Of a DNA stretch of 64,000 bases, positions 41,980 through 56,573 are shown piece by piece. The position numbers and the translations under genes are program-made. Within the stretch, counting starts at the first letter, position 1; the number at the start of each line of letters is the position of its first letter. Below the pieces are notes generated by a model that had not been told where the DNA came from, made no database searches, and saw only the letters and a program-made list of their open reading frames with translations. The stretch spans positions 1,798,001 through 1,862,000 of the forward strand of contig NC_026479.1 in assembly GCF_000328475.2 (NCBI RefSeq), in the 5' to 3' direction. This DNA comes from Mycosarcoma maydis (taxonomy: Eukaryota; Basidiomycota; Ustilaginomycetes; Ustilaginales).

Positions 41980-44900
41980 ATGGCGGCGACAACGTTGAGC
42001 CGTCTTCCTGCTCTTCATCCCTACTCTGCTGTGGCCGAACCACGCACTCTTGATGGAACGCGATGCTTCAAGTTTATGCGTAAAAGCTGTCTGGAATTTG
42101 TCAAAAGTCTTGTCAACGACGAGAAAGGGGAAAAGCTTATCTCCTCTCTTGCCGTCTTCGTGGGACATCTCGTCGGATGCGATGCGGACGAAGCGCTCTT
42201 CAAGGTCCGGTTCGGCGACGGGCAGACACGCATTACTTCTGCGGGTGCAGTCCACGCACAAGTCGTGGACGTCGAGGCTTCATCGCTGCCAGGTATCGCA
42301 TTCCGCTTTTTCCCACCTCAGCCAACTTTGCCAAAGACTTTGGACGACGACCTGGTCGTCACGGTCAATAGCAACTCGGACAAGGATGTTGAATTCGTAC
42401 TTGAATTCGCCCAGACGGTGCCAAGTGAGGCAGGCCAGGGCATTTTTGCCTACTTTTGCAAGCAAGTTCTCGAGTCGACCCTGACCGAAGATGAGACACC
42501 CTTGTCGATTCTCAACCCGAGTCCTGTTTCTAAGCTGCCGGAACATGCTCAGCTCCACGACTCTTTCCTGGACCAAGCTGAAAAATTTCCCGATCGCATG
42601 GCAGTGCAATTCCTCGAAAGGCTCGACCAAGAGGATATGGGTCAATTTAGCAAGCTGACGTATGATGAACTGAAGCGCCTTGCCACATCTCTAGCTGTCA
42701 AGCTTCAGGCAACGCATGCCAAAACCTCAAAGCCGCAGAATCGGCAGGTGGTAGTGCCTATGCTCCTGTGCCCCTCGCTCGAGCTCTACGTCTCTTATCT
42801 CGCCATTCTGATGGCAGGATTTGCTTTTTGTCCTTTGCCGGTCGACGCCCCAGACGCGAGGCTCATCTCCTTGCTTGCCCAGCTTGACACGACTATCCTA
42901 CTGGGTGCAAACAGCTCACAACCGCCACAATGGATGCCAGCGTCCGTCGAGTGGATCAATGTGACTGACACTTTGGCGGAGACAGATCAATTTGCAAAGC
43001 ATCTAACCCCTGCGAAACGGATGCAAGAGTGCGCGTACGTCCTTTTCACCAGTGGAACAACCGGCACACCCAAAGGAGTGCAAATCTCACACTACTCTGC
43101 AAGCATTTCCATCTTCTCGCATGCAGCCTGTCTCGATCCATCTCTCTTACAGCTTTCGTCCAATACTCCTGGCTCCACCTTCAAGTGGTTCCAGTTTGCT
43201 TCTACGGTCTTCGACCCTTCAGTCATGGAGATCTTTGTCACACTTTCGTCGGGCGGCACACTCTGTTCTGCAAATCGAGCTTTGACGCTATCAGACCTGG
43301 AGAAGGTGGTGCGTCTAAGTGGAGCTGACATCATGATGGCGACGCCAAGTGTAGCTACTCTCCTCAATCCCGAACGAATTCCGAAGCTCAAGTTCTTGTG
43401 GACCATGGGCGAGTGTCTAAACTCTACAGTAATTCGACGATTCGCTGCCGAGAATGGGCGTACCACGCTTGCCAACGCTTATGGACCTACTGAAGCCAGC
43501 GTCAACTGCACGCTTCTGCAGCCATTCCCAGCCGATTTTCGAGGATCCATCATTGGAGCTCCGCTGCCTTCCTGCTCGCTAGCCGTGCTACACGATGGTG
43601 GCGACTCGCCAAGTGGAGAAAAGCGTTTCCAGGCAGCTCCGAGGGGTGTGACTGGTGAGCTCGTCATTGGTGGCTCACACGTAGGAATCGGTTATCTCGA
43701 CATGCCCGAAGCAACGGCCGATGCATTCACAACTTTTGCCCCGCTTGGCCGTGTCTACCGGACCAGAGACCGTGCCAGAGTTGTATGGGACCGTGATGGA
43801 AATCCGTTAATCGAGATCTTGGGTCGCATGAACGCGGAACAAGTCAAACTGAGCGGCAGAAGGGTCGAGCTCGGAGAGGTGAGTGATCGAATTCACTCCT
43901 TTACAGATACCGACGAGAGTAATCACTGCTTAGACCCACTGACTTTTGTTTACCTTACTTCTTTGTACGCTCTGAACAGATTGACTCTATTTTGCAGTCG
44001 AGCCATACGATTCAAAATGCCGCCAGCGTCATTTGGCGTCCTCCTACCTCACAGTTACAGTCTGGTGGAGGTGAGCGACTTGTCTGCTGCATTGTGCTTG
44101 CTCCTTCCGCACAGCCTCAGGACGCAGAAGCTGATTGCAAAATTATTGCCGATGCTCAGCTTCCGCCCCACATGCGCCCATGGAGATACATTGTGCTGCC
44201 AGGCCTCCCTGTCACCGTATCAGGCAAGTCAGATCGAAAGCAACTTAGCAAGATCGTGGCCGAGCTCTTGTCTTCCTCAGCGGAACAGGGCAGCACAAAA
44301 GAACGAAGCAGCGAGCAAAACCAAGTCAATGCCAACGAAGACCCGGTAACACAAGCTCTTATCGAAGCCATTTGTGCTGTGTGCCAACTCGACGCAAAGT
44401 CTGTTTCCATGGATGGCGATCTGTTCGAGCTCGGGATGGACAGTCTCTCGGCAATGCGCCTTCTTCAGCTGCTCAGACAAAGCAAGGTCACTGCCACCGC
44501 AGCGCGACAGCTCCAAGTAGCACAAATCCTTGGGGCAAAAGCTTGCAGAGATCTTATCCCATTGCTTTCTGACACCACTGTGTCCAGGGATGCTGAGGAA
44601 AATAATGTTAGCTACCCCAACAACACAGACTGGTCCACAGAGCTCCGATCGTTCGAGGATCGATGCCGCAGGAGCGCTCTTTTGGGTCTAGACGAGCGAA
44701 CAAGAATGCGAGTTCAGAAAATTTTCCCTACTACAGCGACCCAATCGGGTATGCTGACGAGCTTTCTCACTCGACCTGCTTCGATAGGCTCTAAGCGGTC
44801 GTACATCAACCACACTGTCTACCATTTCTCTTCCGTCTCGGAAGCCTGCAAGTTCTTCGATGCTTTTCGAACGGTTCTACAAAAACACGACATCTACCGA

Positions 44901-47900
44901 ACTGTTTTTGTTCCTGTCGACGATAAGCTCGCTCCGTTCGCACAGTGCGTGTTGTCTCCAGCATCTGATGATGACAACGTGAGCGCGCATACTTCATCAA
45001 CGGCAATCGACGCGTGCTTGAAACAGCATCTGGAGCAAATAGACAATGCAATTAGTCTCGAACAGCCTCCCTGGCATCTGGGTCTCTTGGCGCCCCCTCA
45101 AGAGGATGAAGTCGAACAAAGCGTTGTTGTTTTAAGCTTGATGCACGCCATTTTTGACGGCGGAAGTCTTGACCTCCTTCAGCAAGAAGTAGTCTCGTTG
45201 CTCCGCGATGACGCTCTTCAAACTTCTCTGGAGGTTCGTTGCACAGAGCTCGAGGCTACAGTTCAGCATCACTTTACCAGCGATCTCGAGTCATCCCGAA
45301 GGTTCTGGCACCAACGTCTGGAAGGTGTCAGCAGGACGCGATTCCCGTGCGCGAACGGATACAAGGCGACGGAACAGTCTGCTCTGGGACACGCAAGCGA
45401 AGTGACCGAACTGTACTCACGATCTTCCATGGACGAGATTGTCAAGCAGGCACGATGCCAGCGGACCAGCGCATTAGTACTTCTGCAAACAGCGTGGAAT
45501 CTTGTCCTTGCTGCGTATACGGAAGACGAGAGTCTCAATTACATCACAAGCGGCAGCGTGCATTCTGGCCGTCTCGATGAACAGACACAATCCTGTATGG
45601 CCCCAACGTTCAACGTTATCCCGTTCATCACCCGTCTTGACCAGGGAACGGGCAATTCTGCGACTTTGACATCTGCGCAGCTGCTTGCTGAAGCCACACA
45701 GGCGAGCACAGCCGGGTTGTCGCATCTGGAGATCCCGCTCGGTGCGCTAGCACGATCTGGAGGCATGCCTTTTGACACGTTATTCGCAGTGCAGCGCTTC
45801 GATGCTCAAACTTGTTCAAATGCTACCCTACCGTGGGCCTCGATCTCGTATCCGGTCATGGCGAACGACTTCGCTGTCATGGTGGAAGTGTGGCCCGGAT
45901 CCAAAGCCACCGAAAAAATGCGATTGCGATTGACGTATTCACTGGCCGTCTTGGACGCTCCCTCTGCTCAATTGCTGTTGCAGCAGTACGAAGACATCCT
46001 TCACAGCCTCATGCGCGAGCCGGAAACCACTACTGTTCAGCAATTGATCAATGGGGAAGGATTGCGACAGTCTGCGCTTTCCGTCTGCAGAGGTCCGCTT
46101 GCCAGCGAAAACGATGATTCTCAAACTGAGGCGCAATTGCTCCATTCCTACTTCGAAAATAAGGCTGCCACCGAGCCAGAAGCCATTGCTCTCGAATTCT
46201 ACTTCAACCAAGACTCGGATACAGATGGATCTATGGAAGTGCAGCGCTGGACGTACTTCGAGTTGAATGCACAAGCGAATCGTTTGGCACGCTACCTCCT
46301 ATCTGTGACAGGCAAACCGACTCTGCGCGACCTTCCAATTCCAATCTGCATGGAGAGATGTCCTGAGCTTTACGTCGGCGTGCTCGCTACTCTCAAGGCA
46401 GGCGGAGCATGGTGTCCCATCGACGTGCAGTCGCCTCGAGCTAGACAGCTGGAACTCATTGCCAGGACAAAAAGCCGTGTTGTCTTGGTCACTCCCAACA
46501 CGTCTGCCGATCTTGGCGAGGTTCAAGCAGACGGCCAACCTTTAACCATCAAGGTGAATGCCTGCGACACGAGCCAATTCCACCACTTGTCAGCGGACAA
46601 TCTGAGGCCAACGGCAACCCCAGCTACTCTGGCATATCTGATTTGGACTAGTGGAACCACCGGAGCACCCAAGGGAGTTATGATCGAACATGCTTCTGCG
46701 GTGGCAAGTATGCAAGCTCTTCAGCAGCATGTAAAGCCTCTCCAGCAGGATATGCCACCTCGTTGCCTGCAGTTCTCGGCGTACACATTCGACGTTTTCG
46801 TACAGGATCTCTTTTGGACGTGGGGCTTAGGTGGAGCTATCATAGCAGCGACCCGTGAAATCATGCTCGGGTCCACGGCAGAGCTTATCGCGGCATCGCA
46901 GACAAGTCATGCCCACCTGACGCCTGCTTTTGCAGCAGGTCTGCGTCGAGACTCTTGTCCCAGCATCACATCGGTCACCTTCATTGGTGAAAAGTTGACC
47001 GAGTCCGTTGCAGCTGACTGGACCAGTAGTTGTGCAAGCATCGACAAGCCAAACGATTCAATTGCTGTGTACAACACGTATGGTCCCGCGGAGGTAACCG
47101 TGGTTGCGACTCTGCGGCAGCTCTTCGGCGGCGAGAAACTGCAAAGCGCCAATGTGGGCGTGCCGATGCAAGGCGTTACCGCCATTGTCTGCAAGAATCG
47201 AGAACAGCCGATACGACCATGTGCCAAAGGAAGCATCGGCGAGCTAGTGCTGGCCGGTGCTCAGGTAGGCCGTGGCTATCTCAACGACAAGGCCAAGACT
47301 GAGGCAGCCTTCACCTACTCACCAGAATGGAAGCAACGGCTCTACTATACGGGGGACTATGTCCGAATGCTTCACGATGGCAGCATCGAGTTCATTGGAC
47401 GACGTGACGACCTCGTCAAACTTGGAGGTATCCGTGTCGAATTGAGCGAGATCTCGGCAGCGCTTCTCTCTGTGCAGGAGCGAAGAAAGCAAGCCGCAGT
47501 GGTAGAGCGAGTTGAGACAATGATGCTGAGCCGACTTGATCGACCCACGAAGCAAGTCATCAGCTTCCTCGCTTGTCCATACCTCGCTGCTTCGACCGAT
47601 CGAGGAGTACATGGCGCCATATCAGAGCCGCTCTTGTTGACCAGCGGAGATGCTATCCAACTGGCACACCAGACGCTGAACAATGTTCGTGATGTTCTGC
47701 CTCCATACATGGTGCCATCCATGGTCCTAGTGCTGTCGCGTATTCCTCAGACGGCTTCCGCCAAAATCGACCGTGCCAAGCTGCAAGCAGCGTACGATTC
47801 TGCAGATCTTGCACAGTGGGTATCTTTGTTATCCACCACAGCCGATGATCCAGACAACCCGGAAGGAGAAGATGGCGATCTGCAGTGTCAAGTGATTGCA

Positions 47901-50900
47901 GCGATTAGCGAAATCACCGGAACCTCAACGCAGGACATCAACAGTTCGAGTTCGCTCGTTAGCATTGGATTGGACTCGATCAGAGCGATCCGGCTAGCTG
48001 CTAAGCTCAAGCAGAACGGAACACCATTGCCGATATCGACTCTTCTCGCTTGCTCGACAGTGCGCATGCTCATTCGCGGGCTCGCAACGAAAACCGGTGA
48101 CGGTCACGAAGTTGCAGAAGAGGATACTAGGAATCGACTCCTTGCCGTCAAGCTTAGTGAGTTCGATAAAAACGTCCGCGAGATGCTCCCGACTGGATCA
48201 AAGCAAGACTTCGAGGTTTGCATTCCGTGTAGCACATTGCAAGAGGGCATGTTGGCAGAGACTCTGGCAGACCCTGCGGCCTATTGGTCGGATCATGTCC
48301 TCCAACTGGATTCCCACATTGACCTGGCTCGCCTGGCTGAGGCCTGGAGACGCGCGGCTCACAACATCGAAATGCTTCGAACAGTCTTTGCTGTCGTATC
48401 GCAGACCGCAGGATTGGAAGAAGTGCAGTTCGACAAAAATACGGACGTTTTCGCGCTTCAGATGGTGCACAAGTCTGTCGACATTACCTTGATCGACGTG
48501 TGTGACCCTATCCGGGTCAAATCCGATGACCGCTTGCACCAAGCAGTATCAAAGTGGACCCGATCGGTGGCCCAAGATCGTGCCGACAATGTTTTCGCCA
48601 CGCCGTTATGGAAAGTCAAGACCTTTGTCGTTCAAGATGACAGCAGTAGCGGTAACGACCAAGTTCCCCTCACTTACGCTGCTTTGTGCATTCACCATGC
48701 ATTGTACGATGGTCCTTCGATCGACATCATCTTGAACCGTGTTCGAGACGAGTACAGTGCTCTTAGTCCAGACATGCTGGATGACCATCACAATATTCGC
48801 CTCCTGCCTACGACATCGCTTTCGACTCAATCTGAATTCGCTTACGCATGCGTAGCTGACGAGCAAAGGGAAAGCATCCTTCACTGGGAGCAGAAACTGC
48901 AGCCCCGTGGACCAGCAGCGATGCTTCCAGATTTGACCAGCGTCAAGGACCTTCCCAGTGATGCAAAGTCGGCTCGATTCATTGCCGCTTCCCGTAAACT
49001 GCAATGTACATCAGCTCGCCCTCAAGGCGTTGGCTTGTCAGCGCTGATCAAGTCAGCCTTTGCAATCGTGTTGGCACAGTATGTCGAAGCCGAAGATCAG
49101 CGACACGTTGTGTTGGGCGAGATCTTGTCTTTGAGGAACCTGCATGCCACTCTGTCTACCGAACAGGGCGCTGTTGGGCCTCTTCTAACGACGCAACCTT
49201 TCTCATTGCTGCTTGATGCTGCTCTGGAGCAGAAGTCAGCCGCGTCATACCTTCAGAGCAATGTCATAGTGCATCCTTCCATGCAGCATCGATTCGCTTC
49301 TCTTGCCAGCCTTGCCAAAATCATGGGAACGAGGTCGGACCAGGAGATGTTTACTGCCATGTACGTCTATCATCCCAGGAGGCAGCCAGTATCCGTGTCG
49401 ACGAAGCCCATTTGGACGCTATTGGAAGACAGGTCCTCAGAGATTCGCGTAGAGCATAGTACCGTACTGAACGTGTTCGAGCACGACGATGTCGAGGACA
49501 GTTTGATCTTGGAATTGTCCATGAAGGAGGATCGCATATCCAAAGATATGCTCGAAACATTGCTCGATCAGGTGGTCTCGCTTCTCACATTGCTTCTCGA
49601 TGGTGCGGGCGAGACATTGCAAGCGCTTCTTGGCAAGGTCGGTCAAGACCAACGGGAACTTGCGTCGGTCAGCCACGTACCTAGGGGCTCACGCCACGCA
49701 GGCGACGGGAGCGAAGTGGACCAAGGCCATGATCCTCTCTTCTGGCTTCAACACTATGCCAAGAACCATCCGTCGTGGCTTGCAGTAGTCATCGCTGCTG
49801 GTACGCCAGAGACTGCCTGTATCAACGATGCCGAGCTGTCCTCTTGGACTTATGCCCAGCTGAACGCCAAGGCCGACCAGGTTGCTCGACTTATCAGATC
49901 TCTCGACTTGCCCTCTGAAGGACCCATCGCCCTTTGCATGCAAAGATCATTGATCTCAATCGCTGTGACGGTCGCAATCTTCAAATGTGGACGCACCTAT
50001 CTTCCGATCGATGACCAGCTTCCGACGGAACGCAAGCGTCTCTTGATCTCCGACAGTCGTTGTGCCTTGGTCGTCACCGAAGGGACTTGCCTCGGCGAAC
50101 TGGAAGCGGACTGCATAAGCTCTGTGCTCAATGTCAGCAAAAACGATTTCGAGCAGAGCCTCGCCGCTCTGAGCCACCGCGATGACCACACGGAACTGAC
50201 ATCCATCAAACCAAGGGCGGATGACGGAGCATATCTGCTGTACACCTCTGGCTCAACAGGCAAGCCAAAGGGTGTGCTAGTCGGACGAGCAAATCTGTGC
50301 AGCTTTATCGACTCATACGCAGAGGTTGTGTCTGCCGAGTGCCCTTCCACGCTCCAGTTGGGTGGCAAAGGGCGCTATCTGGGACTGGCCGGCAGAGCAT
50401 TTGACGTCCATCTTTCACAGATGTTTATGTCATGGCGTTTCGGTCTGGCACTTGCAACGGGTGAGCGACCGCTCCTTCTGGGCGATCTCAAGGCAACCGT
50501 TCAAACAATGTCGATCACGCACATGAGCTGTGTTCCCTCCCTCCTGGACCAGTGCGATCTTGTACCGCAAGAAGTTCCCTCACTCGTCTTCCTAGGTGTG
50601 GGCGGTGAAAAGCTCACCGACCGTGTTCGGGACACGTTGGCCAGCTCGCTGACTGTCCTCAACGCCTATGGACCGACAGAGACAACGATCATGTGCACAG
50701 TGAATCGTGTCCATCCACACAGCCATGTGCGTGATATCGGACAGGTGCTTCCAGGTAACACGGCCGTTGTGATCGACTTCGATGACAAGAGTCGATTCGC
50801 TCCTGTTATACGCGGCCGAGCCGGAGAGCTATGCATTCGTGGTGACCTGGTTGCTTTGGGCTACCATGCTCTCGACCCATCGCAAATGGCCACGAGTGGA

Positions 50901-53900
50901 TTTGTGACGACGCCGGACGGTACGAGAATGTATCGCACTGGCGATGCAGCCAGAATGATGGCTGATGGGAGCTTGCACTACCTTGGGCGACGAGATGAAC
51001 AGGAGAAGATCCGTGGGCAGAGGCTTGAGCTCGGCGAGGTTTCTCGGTGCGCCATTGCTGGAGCAGATGAGAGCATCCAAGCGACGACATTGATCTGTCA
51101 GCATGAAAGCCTCGCAAAACCGCTCCTGATTACGCTGATTGCAACGAAGACAAGCAGCACCGGTGACCAAAGGCGTGACACGTTGCCACAATTCCTCGCT
51201 CCTTCCACCGAAACCGGCAGATTGGCCCAACACGTTCTTCAGTACTGCAAGCAACACCTGCCAAGCTACATGGTGCCGGACTTGGTAGTCGGTGTATCGC
51301 ATCTGACACAGCTGGCAGCTTCTGGAAAGACAGATGTGCGCCGACTCAAAGCCTGGCTTGCGGCTGCCGACCCTACCCAGCTGTTCAGTTTCGAAGGCCG
51401 TGGCCATGCAAACGCTCAAAGCGGCTCGGAAAGCAATGTGAACCGCCCTCTGTCAAGCTTAGAGAGGGAGATTGCGTCTGCTATTCGCCGAATGCTTCCA
51501 AAGTGCCCAGCCGAGATCCGTCCGGACACTTCGATCTTTGATCTCGGTATTGACAGTCTTAGTGTCATTCGGCTAGCTGGCCAACTGCGCAAGGAAGGGT
51601 TGGCCATCTCGATTGGCCGACTTCGCATGCACCCTCGAGTCCAGGATATCGCTGCGGAGCTTTCTGACTCCAAAGCACTTGAAGTTGACCTTTCGGTCGG
51701 GGTAAAGGCACTTGAGTCCTTCCAGGCTCGTCATCAAGATCAAGTCCAAGCAAGTCGTGTGGAGAAAGTGACAAAGGTGCTTCCGTGCCTGCCCTCGCAA
51801 GAAGGTATGGTGGCCATATCTCTCAGCAGCAAGGACGAGCCTGTCTATGTTGCACGCATCGCGGTGCGCTTCAATGATATTCAGCCTGAAGCAACTGCGT
51901 TTGCAGCAGTCTCGCTTCGACGCGCATGGAGGCAACTCTCTGAACGACACAGCATCTTGCGAACATGCTTCGATCATGTGGACGACGTTACCATCGCCCA
52001 AATTGTTCTGGACGCTGTCGATATTCAGCGCCACATTGTGACAACTAAAACACAGAACAGCACTGCTGCCATCGCTCGTGCAATTCTGCAAGATATCACT
52101 GTAATTCCGCCCTGGCGCATCGAATTGGACGACGAAGCGGGTTCCGAACCGACATTCGTGTTGCACATGCATCACGCACTGTATGACGGACACTCCCTTC
52201 CCCTGCTACTGAACGATCTAGCGCGGGTTATACAAAGCATTGACGACGATGGTCCAGAGAGTCATGATCAGCAGCCAGGAGTACAAGAGATGCTCGAGTC
52301 CATTCTTTCCGTCTCGGAACAGAGAGCCGAAAGGTTCTGGCGCAACACTTTTGCCGACTTTCCCGTGAACGATCCAAGCGTATGGACCAGCATAGCTTCC
52401 GTACAAGGACGAGCCCCGCTACGCTGCAAGGCGACAGTACAGCTCGCCCCTCTGGAAGCAGCTGCAAAGACGCTGCAAGTGACGCTTTCGTCCCTGGTTG
52501 CCTCTGCTCTGGGTATTGCTTTGTGCCGCTCGCTGGAAACTACTGCATTCACAGTCGGCTTCGTCCTATGGGGCCGATCACTGGATCACGTGTCTGCAGA
52601 GAGCATCGTTGCACCCTGCCTCACCACAGTGCCCATGCCATTCGCTCTCTGTGCTGATCGAGGGTCACGACACGTTGGCGAATTGATTCGCGCCTGTCAC
52701 GATTGGAACAGCTCTTGTCTTGCTTTCCAGCACACCTCAATGCGACAGATACGTAGATGGATCGGGTCAGAATGCCGCGGATCTCTTGTGGATCTTCTGT
52801 ACAGCTTCGTGCAAGCTGGAGCTTCCAACAGCAGCGAGCTCGCCAGAACTTGGCATTTGGATAGCGTAGAGGCAGAGACGGACGCACCAGCAGCCGTCGA
52901 AGTCACCGCTGATCGAGATCGTGACGAGCTTCGCATCTCGGCCATGGCTAGGCATCTTCTGCCACACGATGGTCTCGAAGGGATGACAGAGAACTTGCAA
53001 ATCCTGCTCAACAAGATTGCCAACGGTACGGGTACAAACATGGATCTGAAAGCAGCCGGCATTCCGACGAGCTCTGTCGCATCGAAACTCGCACGAGAGC
53101 TACCTTCGCACTCGGCAGTATCGCGCCCCTTGACCGCAGCAGAAGAGCAGATTCGGGATCTCGCTGTGACAATGTGCGGTGTTCCTAATACCGAAATGCT
53201 TCAGCTAGACACTCCGTTCCTGCGCATCGGGCTTGACTCGATCGTAGCGCTTCGTTTCTCTGCAAGACTTAGGAGAGAGCACGGCCTACAGCTGAGTGCA
53301 CACGATGTACTTGCCGCCGGGACGATCGCAGGGTTGTCTAAATTGCTTGACCAACGGCAGGCAGAAGGGCGCAGTGATGCTACTGTCTCATCTTCACTGG
53401 ATTCTACTGCAGCGCGATACAAGGCTACACCGTTGCAAGCAGGCATGTTGAATGGCACGCTTGCCTCTGCTTCCCACGATCTTTACGTTCATCATCATGC
53501 CGTGCTGTTCAAGCAGCCCCTGGATCACGACAGACTTCAGCGGGCATTGCAGCACGTGGTCGCATCGCACGACATTCTTCGCACGAGCTTCCATCTTGAA
53601 GGCGAACCTAGCGAGACCAAGAACGCGGTCAATTCGCTGTCGTGGTATGCCCAGGTGACACCATTCGAGTCGCTTCGAAGCGCTACAGAGATCCGAGTCG
53701 TGAGGAGCGACAAAACAGCGTCTGCAGCTTTGAAGGAGTACGGCACAGACTTCATTTTCGATGGTCCAGAGAAATTCAACGTAAGCCCGTGGTGTGCCGC
53801 GATTTTGCACTGCACATCCAGTCAAGATGTTCTCGTCATCTCTATGCATCATAGCTTGTACGATGGCGTGTCACTACCCAGCATGTTTGCAGATCTTCGA

Positions 53901-56573
53901 GCTTCGTATCACGATCTGACACACGAGCTGGTGCAGCGTCCGCCGTTCTCCAAAGCTGCCGACCTGATTGCATCTAGCGCCCACGAGTCGGAGCAGTATT
54001 GGCTGAAGACATTGATCGAATTCAAGCAGCCAAGCCTCCTCGTCAAGAAATCCAGCCGATCATCAACGACTCCCTCGCTATATCGGCTTGACGAAAGGCG
54101 ACTGTCCGTCTCACTTGCAACACTGAAACGCCTCAGTGCAGAGCTTGGAGCGACACCTCAGGCGATTGCCATGCTTAGCTGGTCAAAGGTGCTGGCTGTG
54201 GCTGCAGGACAGCGTGACGTGTGCTTCGGCCAGGTCGTATCCGGACGCTATTTGAACCTTCCCGGGATCGAAGATGTCAGTGGACCGTTGATCAACACAG
54301 TGCCGATCCGGATCAATCTCATAGACGACCTAGCTTCAAATGCTGTTACAGCACGTGACTTGCAAGAGCGTATCGTGGCCGCCCAGCCATTCCAGCATGC
54401 GTCGCTTGGACGAATCCAGAATGCATGGAGGCGGGAACATGGAGCTCACAGCACTTTCTTCGACACCTTGTTCGTGTTCCACAACATCGAAGGCAAGTCC
54501 AGTAGTGCAAGCAGCTCGAAGTCTGAGCTATGGACAGCGTTGGATCCATCGGAGGGGCCGATTCAAACTGAATCCAGCACTTCGACGGTCGTGACCACGG
54601 CAGCATCAGAGTATCCGGTGAACATTTCTGTGATTCAAGACGATGACGGAGTGCAGATTAAAGCTGGAGCTAGCGACGCCGTGGGCGGTATCGACTGGCT
54701 GCCAAAGACACTGCAGCTCTTTGAACAGGTATTCTTGGACCTTCTCGAACGACCGCATCGATCAGTTGGCGCATTTCCGGAGCGGTTAGCTGCGCTTCCA
54801 CTTACAGTTGGCCGCGATGGAACCGACAAAGATACGAGCGCATCGGTTGGAGTGGACGCTGGTCGTCGAAGCCTCAGTACCGCGGAACAAGACATTGTTC
54901 TTCGGCACATGGCGAAACGTTTGAATGTTGACGCAGCTATCATCAATTCGTGCCCTAACCTGTTTCTATTGGGTATCGATTCGTTGCTTGCCATTTGCAT
55001 CTCAGCTGATGCTCGAAGCGAACAGGTACCCTTGACGCCATTCGATGTGCTGTCGGCCGGCACGTTTGCAAGACTGACAGTGGCTACCGAGACACGCAGT
55101 GAAGCTCCTCGGATCGGTGTAGACGATTCAACCGACACGGAGAGAGAGATGCTGGTGGGCAAGGAAGCCGAGCAAGAGGCAATCGAACTGCTCAAAGTTC
55201 CGTCTTGCGAAGTCGAGACGGTCTTGCCACTGTTGACAGGCCAGCAGCAGCACATTGCACAATGGTTGCAGCGTGGCAGAAGATTCCTAGAGCCTACGTT
55301 CGTCTATGCTTGCCCGTCCAAGCTTGACGTTTCCAAGCTCAAATCTGCGTGGAACGAGCTGCGTCGACGCAACGCGGCGCTTCGGACGGCGTTCGTACGC
55401 CTGAAGGACAGAAGGACGTTGGTGCAGGTGGTGTTGGCCGAAAACAGTTTGGTCTGGCGGGACCATGAACGTGGTCGACTTGGCGTGGTAGATGGTAGCA
55501 ACAACCTTGATGCTGCTGCATTCGAGGCGGTTCAAAGGCTCAACGCATCACCGACCGATCTGTTCAGGCCATCAGCACGTTTGACACTTGTGCAGGGCAA
55601 GCAGAGTGACCTTGTTCTGGTAACGATCCATCATACGAGCTACGATGCATGGAGCATGCGCCTGATGGCGGATGAGCTCATGCAGTTGTACCATAACATC
55701 GATCAAGGCAAGCTCGAGTCGATGCGTGCGCCAGTGAGCTTTGCTGATTTCATCGATCAGACGCACCGCGAAGCTTTGCGCAACCGAGACGCGACTGCAA
55801 GCTTCTGGGAGACAAGACTGCGCGGTGCCTCGGCGACATTGGTGTGCAGAGGGGCAACGCAGTCGTTGGAACAGACGATGCATGTCCGCAAACCGGCTCT
55901 GCAAGACGTGGACACGTTGGAGGCTGCATGCCGTGCGCGTGGTTTCGGTCTGCAGGTGGTTGTCATCCTGGCCTATGCGCGTCTGCTCTCGTCCGAGGTC
56001 AGTGACACAAAGATCACGTCGCCAACATTCGGCTTCTACACGGCAGGACGAGCATCTGCCATTGACGGGGTCGGCAACATGATTGGACCAACGACGGCGA
56101 TGCAGCCAATGACGGTAGCCACGGCAGGCGGTGATCAGGAGGATTTGTTTGAAAGGTTGAGGGCGATTCAGACCGACCTCGTTTCTAGAGCTGAGCATCA
56201 ACAAGACTACGTCGACCTACCTGTGGCCTTTGATGCACACCTCAACCTCCTCTGGCATAAGCCAATCACCACATCCATGCGCCCGCCGACGGATGACAGT
56301 AATGCCTCAGCCCCGTCCTTGTTGAAGCCATACAGGCTACCTTACGATAGTGGCTACTTCACCCGTCATCCACTCATGCCAGGCAACACCAGCGTCGACG
56401 GCGACATCCATGAAGCCGGCGCTCAACTGTACATGGACGTTGGGTTGGATGCTTCGACCAAAAGCCTTTCACTAGGGGCGCGATGTGATCGCTCAGCGAT
56501 GGACGCGCAGCAGCTCGAAGCATTTTGCGATCGATTTGTGGGCGAGCTGGAGAAGATTCGTGCGGCTCTGTAA
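41980..56573 (+). CDS. fer3: Ferrichrome A synthetase, NRPS Fer3
   Basis: Exons 41980-43878 and 43980-56573 give 4,830 residues. The intron donor GTGAGT and acceptor CAG restore ELGE-IDSILQ in A1. Domain order by motifs (residue): A1 LFTSGTTGTPKGV (~356), T1 LGMDSL (~784), C1 MHAIFDG (~1020), A2 WTSGTTGAPKGV (~1520), T2 IGLDSI (~1961), C2 HHALYDG (~2204), A3 YTSGSTGKPKGV (~2719), T3 LGIDSL (~3154), C3 HHALYDG (~3363), T4 IGLDSI (~3715), C4 HHSLYDG (~3921), T5 LGIDSL (~4297), C5 HHTSYDA (~4516). No thioesterase; a terminal C domain would close the ring, as in fungal NRPSs. Three A domains with trailing T-C units is the ferrichrome-type plan, in which modules are reused to join three acyl-hydroxyornithines and three other residues (Ser-Ser-Gly in ferrichrome A). 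Adjacent fer4 and fer5 point to ferrichrome A rather than ferrichrome (Sid2). Confidence 0.95.

Noticed and set aside
41980..56573. Ferrichrome synthetase Sid2 as the identity of the NRPS
   Set aside because: The adjacent hydratase and acyltransferase for methylglutaconyl-type donors, and the lack of an ornithine monooxygenase neighbour, fit the ferrichrome A enzyme Fer3.
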